Source: Kushneria indalinina DSM 14324
GTDB taxonomy: Bacteria; Pseudomonadota; Gammaproteobacteria; Pseudomonadales; Halomonadaceae
Direction: 5' to 3'
DNA length: 64,000 nt
NCBI RefSeq assembly: GCF_003385845.1
Contig: NZ_QRDJ01000008.1
Span: 1 to 64,000 of the forward strand
The position numbers and the translations under genes are program-made. Of this stretch, positions 56,659 through 64,000 are shown piece by piece (positions within the stretch are counted from its first letter, which is position 1; the number at the start of each line of letters is the position of its first letter). Below the pieces are notes generated by a model. It worked only from the letters and a program-made list of their open reading frames with translations, was not told where the DNA came from and searched no databases.

Positions 56659-57657
56659 TCATGAGTTACAAATAGCCCGGGCAAGCCGAGTACCCGATAG
56701 CCAGGCCGCCTCGACACGGCCATCAATGTACCCGTCGCCACAAAGTGACAGGCCCTCTGGCATGTCGATGACATAGCCGGCGTTGTCGTCTGCCGGCCTG
56801 CGGGGCTGGGCGTATCGCCATCGGTGCGCGCCCTGCGCCTCGATCGCCGGCAGCGCTTCGGGATAAGCCTGTTGAAAGGCGTGCACCATCTCGTCGGCCA
56901 CTCGAGCAGAGTCTCCTTCAAGGTGGCGATCAGACCAGTCATCGCGTGAGAGCAGCGAAAGGCGCTCTCCGTCGGGCTGTCCGGGGCGTGTCTGCTGGCG
57001 GGCCGCCCAGCGCAGCACCGGTGAGTCCTCAAGGAAGGCGCCGTGCCATGTGTCGATCCCCGCCGGCATGTTCAGCGGTGCCTCAAGGCACACCCATGTG
57101 CTCCAGCACGACGACATGTCGGGCAGGGAAAACCGGGAGGCCACATCGCCCAGCAATTCAGCCGCCTGAGGCGCCGGGATGGCCACGATGACATGGTCAA
57201 ATCCCGACCAGCAGCGACCGTTCTGATCCTTGAGCACCCATTTTGACCGGGCACGAGTCATCGAGGTGATTCGCACCTGCTGGCGTATTTCCAGCGATTC
57301 GGCCAGCGCCTCGGGCAGAACCGCCATGGAGGGCATTCCCGCATAACGGGGATGCTCGGGGCGCTGTGTTTGCCATTGTCCGCCGCTTTGGGATGCCATG
57401 ACCTGCGGCCAGCGAGTGACCACATCCTGCTGTTCGAAGGACTGAATGAGACGTGCGAAGTCAGGATCCCGTACGGTGAAATACTGGGCGCCCAGATCGA
57501 ACAGGCCGTGCGCGTTACACCGTGAGGACATTCGCCCACCCGGGCGGCGCCCCTTATCGAAAATTTGTACATTCTTCCCCGCCTGCTGCAGCACTCGGGC
57601 GGCCGCCAGCCCGGCCATGCCGGCGCCGATGACGGCTATATTGTGCAAGAAGTCCAC
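56659..57657 (-). CDS. FAD-dependent oxidoreductase, renalase-like
   Basis: A 332-residue flavoprotein. It begins with the Rossmann loop VIGAGMAGLAAARVLQQAGK and the GRRPGGRMSSR segment, and ends with LCGDGYIDGRVEAAWLSG, the C-terminal FAD-binding Gly-Asp motif. Related bacterial proteins (COG3380) resemble renalase, which oxidises isomeric dihydronicotinamides; the true substrate here is not known. The GTG at 57657 is chosen because GAGG lies just before it; an ATG-started frame 51 bp upstream has no such site. Confidence 0.8.
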   Translation of the reverse strand: MDFLHNIAVIGAGMAGLAAARVLQQAGKNVQIFDKGRRPGGRMSSRCNAHGLFDLGAQYFTVRDPDFARLIQSFEQQDVVTRWPQVMASQSGGQWQTQRPEHPRYAGMPSMAVLPEALAESLEIRQQVRITSMTRARSKWVLKDQNGRCWSGFDHVIVAIPAPQAAELLGDVASRFSLPDMSSCWSTWVCLEAPLNMPAGIDTWHGAFLEDSPVLRWAARQQTRPGQPDGERLSLLSRDDWSDRHLEGDSARVADEMVHAFQQAYPEALPAIEAQGAHRWRYAQPRRPADDNAGYVIDMPEGLSLCGDGYIDGRVEAAWLSGTRLARAICNS

Positions 57658-57730
57658 GAAAGCCTCAAATTGTCTGAAGGCGTTGAGCCCCGATCTCGCC
57701 GGGGCCACCGGGCGCCATCCTGATAAATCT

Positions 57731-57747
57731 TGTACGTTATATGTACC
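57731..57747. promoter_or_regulatory. TGTAC repeats in the divergent promoter region
   Basis: TGTACG (57731-57736) and TGTACC (57742-57747) repeat 11 bp apart, and TTGTAC with GTACCAA forms a near palindrome. The motif resembles the half sites upstream of the merR-type gene, in the region between the renalase-like gene and the SDR gene. Confidence 0.4.
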
Positions 57748-57844
57748 AAAAGGGCGTTGACGTTGAAAACGGCGCGTACGAATTCTGAATACCGGCCGTG
57801 GCCGGTCGGCACGATCTCCATGAACCGGAACGGGGGAGAGTAAC

Positions 57845-58747
57845 GTGAATATAGTGATTACCGGAGCGACCGGCTTTGTCGGGCAGGCACTGTGTCAGTA
57901 TCTGCATGAGAAGGGGCACACGCTGATGGTGGTGTCCCGCCAGCCGGACAAGGCGCATGCCACCATTGGTGTGCCCGTCATGGCACGTGCAGCCGCCATC
58001 GATTTTGCCGGCCAGACGGTGGATGCCGTGGTCAATCTGGCCGGCGAGCCCATTTTCAATCGTCGCTGGAGCGAGGCACAGAAACAAAAACTGATCGCTT
58101 CACGTCTCAAGGCCACGCGCGATGTCGGCGAGCTGTGTCAGCGTCTTGCAACGCCACCACGCCAGCTGATTTCAGGCTCTGCAATGGGGTACTACGGGGA
58201 TCAGGGCAGTCGGGAGGTGACCGAGCAGACCTCGCCTCATGACGAGTTTGCCCACAGGCTCTGTCGGGAATGGGAAGAGGCCGCGCAGCAACTGGCCACG
58301 GATCAGATGAAGGTCGCCTGCATCCGCATCGGCCTGGTGCTGGACCGCGACGGTGGCATGCTCAAGCCCATGCGACCCATGTTCCGCCTGGGCGTGGGCG
58401 GTCGGCTGGGCAAGGGACGGCAGTACATGCCCTGGATTCATCGCCACGACCTGGTGCGCATCATCGATTTTCTGCTGCAGCGTGATGATGCCGAAGGCGT
58501 CTGGAATGCCGGTGCGCCGCAGCCCGTAACCAACGCGGAATTTACCCGCACGCTGGCGGCCAGCCTGAATCGGCCGGCGCCCTTTGTCGTGCCGGGTGGG
58601 GTTATATCGATGGCGCTGGGCGAAATGTCACAGCTGTTGCTGACCGGGGCACGCATGCTTCCGGCAAGGCTTGAAGCCGCCGGTTTCCGGTTTGACTATC
58701 CCACCCTTGAAAAGGCCCTGACCGCCATCGAACATCGCGCCGCCTGA
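57845..58747 (+). CDS. TIGR01777-family epimerase-like SDR
   Basis: A 300-residue extended SDR of the YfcH/SDR39U1 type. MNIVITGATGFVGQALCQYL carries the complete GxxGxxG loop; VVNLAGEPIFNRRW near 61-74 and SGSAMGYYGDQG near 109-120 are family signatures, and a DUF1731-like C-terminal segment ends it (ALGEMSQLLLTGARMLPARL). The substrate is not known. The start is GTG after GGGGGAGAG. It converges on rapA with an 8-bp hairpin (58735-58742 with 58749-58756) at its 3' end. Confidence 0.88.
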   Translation: MNIVITGATGFVGQALCQYLHEKGHTLMVVSRQPDKAHATIGVPVMARAAAIDFAGQTVDAVVNLAGEPIFNRRWSEAQKQKLIASRLKATRDVGELCQRLATPPRQLISGSAMGYYGDQGSREVTEQTSPHDEFAHRLCREWEEAAQQLATDQMKVACIRIGLVLDRDGGMLKPMRPMFRLGVGGRLGKGRQYMPWIHRHDLVRIIDFLLQRDDAEGVWNAGAPQPVTNAEFTRTLAASLNRPAPFVVPGGVISMALGEMSQLLLTGARMLPARLEAAGFRFDYPTLEKALTAIEHRAA

Positions 58748-58756
58748 ACGGCGCGA
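58735..58756. terminator. Hairpin between convergent SDR and rapA genes
   Basis: TCGCGCCG (58735-58742) pairs perfectly with CGGCGCGA (58749-58756) over the SDR stop codon. No T run follows on either strand, so termination is uncertain. Confidence 0.4.
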
Positions 58757-58773
58757 CAGGCCAGATGACCCGC

Positions 58774-61701
58774 TTACTGCGGATCAACGGTCACGATGAC
58801 ACGCACGGCATCCAGCTGCAGACGGGTGCCGGCGATGGCATTTTCAAGGGCTGCGCGCTCCTGGCGGAGCATTTCAACCTCCTCGGCGCGCACGTCCGGA
58901 TTACGCTGTGCCAGTGCCTTGAGCCGATCGATTTCACTATTCAATTGCTGCGTCATCTGCGCTCTGGCCTGATCCACCAGTGCCGGCAGCTCCAGCTCGG
59001 CCTGCTGTTCGGCCTGATCGAACAGCTCGCGCAGCTGCTGCTGGCGTTCCCGCACCAGATTCCGGGCCACCCCTTTCTTGACGTGACGCAGGTTCTTCGC
59101 CAGACCGCCAAAGGAGACCTTGTCGGAGAGCACCTGGCCCGATTCATCCAGCAAAACGCGCACCGTGGCCGGCGGGAAAAAGCGGTTGACGTGCAGTGCC
59201 TTCGGCGCGCTGGTACGCGTACGGAAGATGGCTTCCAGCATGAAGCGACCACCCGGGATGGACGGATGGGCCAGCAGTGCCAGCGCCGTATTGCCCATGC
59301 TTTCGTTGGTGGCCCGCGAGAGCATCTCACGCACCAGCGGATGCTCCCAGGACAGGCGCTGCAGGTCATCGCGGGACAGCGCGCGCTGGCGTGAACGGGT
59401 AGCGGTAAAGCCCTCTTCACCACGGATCAGGCCGGGCATGCCATCGACCATGTGAGACCCCGGGTGCAGATAGCTCAGGCCTTCGTCCGTTTCACGGGTG
59501 TCGATACCAAAGACGTCCAGCGCCTGCTCGAGATAGCGATCAAGCGTTGCATCCTCATCCAGTGACTGTACGGCCTCGATCATCTCGTTGGCGTGATGGG
59601 CGTCAAACGAGCTCCAGCTCAGCAGACGATCACGCCCGGCCTCGCGCTCCTGGCGTGTCTGCACGGCCAGCGTACGGGACGCCTCGATCACTTCCTCCAG
59701 GGCTTCATCGTCCAGCAGGGCTTCAAACAGTGCATCCCCATGGGCATCGCTGATAACGCTGCCCAGACCACTGGGGGCCTCAAAGGCGGCCAGTGCCTCC
59801 TGATACCAGCGCAGCAGGGCGGCGGCCGGGCTGCCTGCCATGACCGGCAGATGGATCTCGACATCGTGCTGCTGGCCGATACGGTCCAGGCGGCCGATAC
59901 GCTGTTCCAGCTGATCGGGATGGGGCGGCAGATCGAACAGGATCAGGTGGTGGCAGAACTGAAAGTTGCGGCCTTCCGAGCCGATTTCCGAGCAGATCAA
60001 AAGCGGGCTGCCATCCTCGGCTTCGGCAAAGGCCGCCGCGGCGCGGTCGCGCTCGATCAGTGTCATGTTTTCATGAAAGACCGGCACATGCAGTCCGGTG
60101 AGGACCTGCAGCCCGGCGGCCAGCTCGCGCGCGGTTTCGCCGTAGTGGCAGATCAGCAGGGCCTTTTCGCCGGGATGCGCCTTGAGCCATTCACGCAGCC
60201 ATGTCATGCGCGGATCAAAGCGCCACCAGCGGTCATCGTCCTGGGTGTCCTGCCGGCGGGCCTCAAAGGTGGCCTCGGGGTAGAGCAGAATCTCCGGGTA
60301 GTCCAGCCCGGTTTCGATCAACAGGCTGTCGAGATGGTCCTCATCCCGGCTGATGCGTTGCTCGATGCGACGATAGGCGCCCGGGTTTTCCAGCTCGCTC
60401 ACCTGCAGGCGACGCGCTGGGAAACCGCTGACATGCCGGCGACTGTTGCGGAACATGACCCGGCCCATACCGTAGCGGTCAAGCAGCACCCGGCGCAGCG
60501 ATTCGCGCAGCGACGGCTGTTCGTCATCTCCGGCCTGCATCAGGGACTCCAGCAGGGTCAGCGCCTGCGGGTCATCCTCCACGATGCGGTGCAGGACATC
60601 ACGATGCTGCGTCTGCGCGGGCAGGTGCTCGAGGGCCTCGATCGCCTCGGCAAGCGTTGCGTGGCCGCGCTGCTCGGCGCGAAAGGCGTCAATGTCATGA
60701 TAGCGCTCGGGATCCAGCAGACGCAGACGGGCAAAGTGGCTGACATCGCCCATCTGCTCCGGCGTGGCGCTCAGCAGCAGCAGCCCGGTACGCTGGGTCG
60801 CCAGTGCTTCAACGCACTGATAGCCGGTATCACCGCCGTTTTCCGGGTCCCACTCGAGGTGCTGGGCTTCATCGACGATCAGCATGTCCCAGTCACAGGC
60901 CTGGGCCTGACTCTGGCGCTCGGGATTGGCGAAAAGCCACTGCTGGCTGGCCAGTACCAGCTGCGCGGACTCAAACGGGTTGCCGTCGCTGCCACGCGCC
61001 TCGCTTTGCTGCTCATCCAGCAGCGTGACTTCAATGGAGAAACGACGCAGCAGCTCTACCAGCCACTGGTGCGTGAGGCTGTCCGGGACCAGAATCAGGG
61101 CGCGCTCGACGCGGCCGGTCAACAGCAGGCGATGCAGCACCAGACCGGCCTCGATGGTCTTGCCGAGGCCGACCTCATCGGCCAGCAGCACACGTGGCAG
61201 GCGGCGACTGGCGATATCGTCGGCGATATGCAGCTGATGCGGAATCAGGTCGATGCGCGGGCCGGAAAGGCCGAAGCCGGGGTGGCGTTCGATGCGCGCC
61301 AGATGCTGAAGGCTACGGTAGCGAAGGTTGAAGGCGTCATTGCGATCGATCTGGCCGGTCAGCAGTCGGTCACGGGCCTGATGAAACTGCATTCGATCGC
61401 TGATGCGTGATTCGGGCAGTTCACGCTCGCCGTTGCTGTCCTGACCGATATAGGTGATCCGACCGCCTTCGTCGCGCAGCTCGCTGACCAGCAGGACCTG
61501 ACTGTCATCGGTATCGATGCGGTCGCCGCGTCCGAATACCACGCGGGTCAGGGGGGCTTCACGCACGCTGTAGGTTCGGGTTTCATCGCTGGCGGCAAAC
61601 AAAACGGTCACGCTGCGGGCATCGCAGCTCAATATGGTGCCAAGACCCAGCTCGGTTTCGCCGTCACTGATGAAGCGTTGACCGGGAATAAAATTGCTCA
61701 T
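58774..61701 (-). CDS. rapA: RNA polymerase-associated ATPase RapA
   Basis: A 975-residue Swi2/Snf2 ATPase (E. coli 968) that binds core RNA polymerase and helps recycle it. Tudor-like N-terminal modules come first (FIPGQRFISDGETELGLG), then motif I LLADEVGLGKTIEAG, the DEAQH box, SATP, and the helicase C-terminal half with EGRNFQFCHHL and QRIGRLDRIGQ. The ATG at 61701 follows GAGG and gives MSNFIPGQRF; an upstream in-frame ATG is less likely. The long open frame antisense to it is a shadow. Confidence 0.96.
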   Translation of the reverse strand: MSNFIPGQRFISDGETELGLGTILSCDARSVTVLFAASDETRTYSVREAPLTRVVFGRGDRIDTDDSQVLLVSELRDEGGRITYIGQDSNGERELPESRISDRMQFHQARDRLLTGQIDRNDAFNLRYRSLQHLARIERHPGFGLSGPRIDLIPHQLHIADDIASRRLPRVLLADEVGLGKTIEAGLVLHRLLLTGRVERALILVPDSLTHQWLVELLRRFSIEVTLLDEQQSEARGSDGNPFESAQLVLASQQWLFANPERQSQAQACDWDMLIVDEAQHLEWDPENGGDTGYQCVEALATQRTGLLLLSATPEQMGDVSHFARLRLLDPERYHDIDAFRAEQRGHATLAEAIEALEHLPAQTQHRDVLHRIVEDDPQALTLLESLMQAGDDEQPSLRESLRRVLLDRYGMGRVMFRNSRRHVSGFPARRLQVSELENPGAYRRIEQRISRDEDHLDSLLIETGLDYPEILLYPEATFEARRQDTQDDDRWWRFDPRMTWLREWLKAHPGEKALLICHYGETARELAAGLQVLTGLHVPVFHENMTLIERDRAAAAFAEAEDGSPLLICSEIGSEGRNFQFCHHLILFDLPPHPDQLEQRIGRLDRIGQQHDVEIHLPVMAGSPAAALLRWYQEALAAFEAPSGLGSVISDAHGDALFEALLDDEALEEVIEASRTLAVQTRQEREAGRDRLLSWSSFDAHHANEMIEAVQSLDEDATLDRYLEQALDVFGIDTRETDEGLSYLHPGSHMVDGMPGLIRGEEGFTATRSRQRALSRDDLQRLSWEHPLVREMLSRATNESMGNTALALLAHPSIPGGRFMLEAIFRTRTSAPKALHVNRFFPPATVRVLLDESGQVLSDKVSFGGLAKNLRHVKKGVARNLVRERQQQLRELFDQAEQQAELELPALVDQARAQMTQQLNSEIDRLKALAQRNPDVRAEEVEMLRQERAALENAIAGTRLQLDAVRVIVTVDPQ

Positions 61702-61873
61702 GATGCCTCGAAAATGTCGCCTCGTGGGGGCGCGGTACAGATGTGAATCGGTCATCGACTGGAGATGAACTGTCGTGGATCACCGGCACGGCCTGCCGTC
61801 AGCGATGACCCTTGAAAAGGGTGCCCATCTTAACCAAAAGAGAGGACCTGCGGGGCGTTGATGTGAGCATGTG

Positions 61874-62644
61874 TTACCGCGGCGATGACGCGATCAGAGC
61901 CGGCAGGTCATCCACGCGCCTCAGGGCGCTGTCCGGCCCGACCTGCAGCAGCACCGGCAGGCGGCGGCTTCCGGTCAGGGCCAGCAGGTGCTGACGAGGA
62001 TCCAGCAGCAGTGCCGTGTCTTCCAGTTCGAGCTGGTGGTCGGGATGTTGATCCAGATAGCGGATAACGCTTAAAAGCGGCTCTCCCTGATTGACCAGCG
62101 CAAGTTCCGGGCGTTGCCCGGCGGGCAGATCGGCCAGCTTTTGAAGCCACTGTCGGCAGGGGGTGCAGTCACTGCGCCACAGCAGGAGATGACGGGCAGG
62201 GGCATCATGGGCCGGTGTGATCGAACGGCCTTCAAGTGACTTGAGGGTCAGCGCGGCCAGGGTGTCGGGAAGCGGTGTCTGCAGACCTGATCGATACTGC
62301 TCCAGCCCCCACCAGAGCCCGTTTGTGATCATGATCAGCAGGCAAAGCCTCTGGCGCAGGGTTGGACGCTGGCGGCAGTACCACAGTGTCCAGACCAGCA
62401 GTGCGATCAGACCGCCGGCGGGGGCAACGCCGGTACTCCAGAGATGCCCTGACCACACAGGATGGCGCAGGGTGGTGTCCTGGAAAAGCCATGTCCAGAG
62501 GCTGGCGCCGGTCAGCCAGAACACCAGGGCGCCCAGTGCCCAGCATGTTGTGGTGGTGCGTGCCGCCGGGCTGATGACATGTGCCGCCAGCAGCGTCATC
62601 GTGGCGCATGCCACGGCCAGCTGCACAGGAGACAGGGAGATCAT
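61874..62644 (-). CDS. Membrane-anchored thioredoxin-like protein
   Basis: A 256-residue protein with about four N-terminal transmembrane segments (near 6-24, 35-54, 78-92 and 100-116) and a C-terminal thioredoxin-fold domain. The active-site motif is LLWRSDCTPCRQWL (CTPC at 160-163), and RRLPVLLQVG has the expected cis-Pro. Topology places the redox domain after the last helix, probably in the periplasm. A disulfide exchange role is inferred; the partner is unknown. GAGGGTGCC precedes the ATG at 62644; a start 21 bp upstream is possible. Confidence 0.7.
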   Translation of the reverse strand: MISLSPVQLAVACATMTLLAAHVISPAARTTTTCWALGALVFWLTGASLWTWLFQDTTLRHPVWSGHLWSTGVAPAGGLIALLVWTLWYCRQRPTLRQRLCLLIMITNGLWWGLEQYRSGLQTPLPDTLAALTLKSLEGRSITPAHDAPARHLLLWRSDCTPCRQWLQKLADLPAGQRPELALVNQGEPLLSVIRYLDQHPDHQLELEDTALLLDPRQHLLALTGSRRLPVLLQVGPDSALRRVDDLPALIASSPR

Positions 62645-62728
62645 GGCACCCTCAAGAAGATCCATTGGTTTTTTCCATCATGCGTTAAACTTGGACAGTC
62701 CGGCATGGCCGGTCATGCTCGCTGATCC

Positions 62729-63001
62729 ATGTCGTTGCCGGTGATTGTCATGCCTGATTCCCGTTCCACACGCCCTCGACGTCGCGATACACCACGTATC
62801 GTGGCCATCTCTGCCCAGGCGTTCGGCTTTATTCTGATCGTGCTCTTTGAGACCCTGTTGCCTGAACATCTGAAACGTCCATCCCAGGGCCTGGTCCTGG
62901 CCGCCATGCTCGTGGCAGCGCTCTATTCTGCGCTGCTGCGCCGTTATTACCGCAATCGGTCGCTGAAGCGCCGCGACCATGAGTCCTTCCATGACCAATG
63001 A
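62729..63001 (+). CDS. Small membrane protein of unknown function
   Basis: A 90-residue protein with a basic N-terminus (STRPRRRDTPR), two likely membrane segments (about 26-44 and 55-70) and a basic, polar C-terminus. No family is recognised. A start at 62750 (83 residues) is also possible because neither has a strong ribosome binding site. Its end overlaps the start of the phospholipase D gene by about 20 bp, suggesting coupled translation. Confidence 0.55.
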   Translation: MSLPVIVMPDSRSTRPRRRDTPRIVAISAQAFGFILIVLFETLLPEHLKRPSQGLVLAAMLVAALYSALLRRYYRNRSLKRRDHESFHDQ

Positions 63002-64000
63002 CAGCAATACCGGTGCGCTGGTGCACTGGGCAAGCCAGCATGGCGCAGCGTCGGACGAGTGCAGCGGGATGCGCCTGTTGTCCGACGGTCTTGATGCCTT
63101 TGAAGTGCGTGCCCATCTGGCACGCCATGCTGAACACAGCATCGACAGTCTGAGCTATATCCTTGAGGAGGGCACCACCACCCAGGTGCTGATGGCCGAA
63201 CTGCTGGCCGCGGCCGAGCGCGGTGTCGATGTCAGGATGCTGGTGGATGACATGAGCGCCATCAACGTGCAGCGCAAGCTGCGCGCCATGCAGACTCATC
63301 CGCGCATCGAGGTGCGCCTGTTCAACCCGGTGACCTTCTGGCGGCGCCATTACTGGAGCCATCGACTGGCGATGGCACTGACCATCCGCCGCTCGCATCG
63401 TCGCATGCACAACAAGCTCTGGCTGGTGGATGGTGCGGTCGGCATCGCGGGCGGGCGCAATCTCAGCGATGACTACTTCATCACTGAAAGCAACTACAAC
63501 TTCGCCGATCTCGACATGCTGGTCGCCGGCGGCCGTATCGCCGATCAGATGCGCGAATGCTTCAGTCGGTACTGGCATGGTCACTGCGTGCGTACGCTGG
63601 CGGCCCTGGTACCGGAAGAGCCGGGCTACGACTGGCAGGCGTTGCGCGATGAGCTCAGGCGTAAACTGTCCGGCGAATCACTGGCGGACTCTCCCTTTCT
63701 GCCCATCCATCATGATGAAACACGCGGGCTCGACGAGGGGCTGGGCGAGCTGGTGCAGGCCAGCGGCGAGCTCTACTGGGATCATCCCGACAAGTCCTGC
63801 CAGCCGGGCCGGCCTGGCCGCGAATTCATCATGGGGCCGCACATTGGTGCCATGGTGGCCGATACGCAACACCATATAAAGATTGTCTCGGCCTACTTCA
63901 TTCCCAGCGAGCGGGACGTCATCGATCTGGAAGCGCTGCTGGAAAGAGACGTCGAGGTCACCGTGTTGACCAACTCCCTGAAGGCCAGCGATACGCCGGT
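62979..64000 (+). CDS. Phospholipase D family / cardiolipin synthase-like protein (partial)
   Basis: The first 340 codons of a gene that runs beyond the window. The first HKD motif, HNKLWLVDGAVGIAGGRN, begins at His144 and has the HxK-x4-D-x6-GG pattern. The region ahead (SIDSLSYILEEGTTTQVLM) matches the N-terminal half of ClsC/YmdC-type proteins, and a second HKD motif is expected downstream. It probably makes or remodels cardiolipin at the inner membrane. Two ATGs are possible, 62979 and 62991; both overlap the previous gene. Confidence 0.88.
   Translation, partial: MSPSMTNDSNTGALVHWASQHGAASDECSGMRLLSDGLDAFEVRAHLARHAEHSIDSLSYILEEGTTTQVLMAELLAAAERGVDVRMLVDDMSAINVQRKLRAMQTHPRIEVRLFNPVTFWRRHYWSHRLAMALTIRRSHRRMHNKLWLVDGAVGIAGGRNLSDDYFITESNYNFADLDMLVAGGRIADQMRECFSRYWHGHCVRTLAALVPEEPGYDWQALRDELRRKLSGESLADSPFLPIHHDETRGLDEGLGELVQASGELYWDHPDKSCQPGRPGREFIMGPHIGAMVADTQHHIKIVSAYFIPSERDVIDLEALLERDVEVTVLTNSLKASDTP

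Noticed and set aside
59593..61410. A 605-codon open frame antisense to rapA
   Set aside because: It is a shadow of G+C-biased codon use in rapA; no domain or ribosome binding site is visible.

Overview
The window is a core chromosomal segment of a gammaproteobacterium. Gene order, protein lengths and content (tRNA Tyr-Gly-Thr-Trp, secE-nusG-rplKAJL-rpoBC, str, S10, spc and alpha operons, uvrA/ssb, fabAB, a merR-phr cluster, rapA, and both cyo and cio quinol oxidases) suggest a Halomonas/Kushneria-like member of the Halomonadaceae. This is inferred from the sequence alone; no database search was possible. There is no CRISPR array, prophage or complete insertion sequence.

Layout. 1-92: end of a 5S rRNA gene and its terminator. 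93-1780: a remnant of the 3' end of hisC, then a YajR-type MFS transporter on the minus strand. 1781-2465: a long, mostly unexplained intergenic region with two striking inverted repeats. 2466-9837: cytochrome bo quinol oxidase (cyoABCDE), then the cyanide-insensitive bd-type oxidase (cioAB). 9980-11796: birA-coaX. 11870-12391: a strong promoter and four tRNA genes. 12459-24390: secE-nusG-rplKA-rplJL-rpoBC. 24532-28876: rpsL-rpsG-fusA-tuf. 28936-39583: the S10 and spc operons ending in secY. 39739-42762: the alpha operon with its own promoter and a strong terminator.

From 42826 the window holds shorter units: an EAL phosphodiesterase, uvrA divergent from ssb, a lone GT4 glycosyltransferase, topoisomerase IB, a degenerate RmlD-like protein with a PlsC acyltransferase, fabA-fabB, a merR-phr pair with a CbiX/SirB-like chelatase, a renalase-like flavoprotein and a TIGR01777 SDR, rapA, a membrane-anchored thioredoxin-like protein, a small membrane protein, and the first part of a phospholipase D/cardiolipin synthase gene running off the end.

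Most of the window is translation and transcription machinery and is ordinary in content. What stands out lies between genes or in lost parts: a branched RNA-like fold between rpsJ and rplC; absence of rpmJ after secY and of a tuf gene between the Thr and Trp tRNAs; a YajR-like gene sitting beside an rRNA operon instead of between uvrA and ssb; and a CarH/LitR-type regulator next to photolyase that has lost both cobalamin-binding motifs, with TGTAC repeats in the nearby intergenic regions. No clearly new multi-gene system was found; the rpsJ-rplC RNA and the cobalamin-less regulator are the best candidates for something undescribed.
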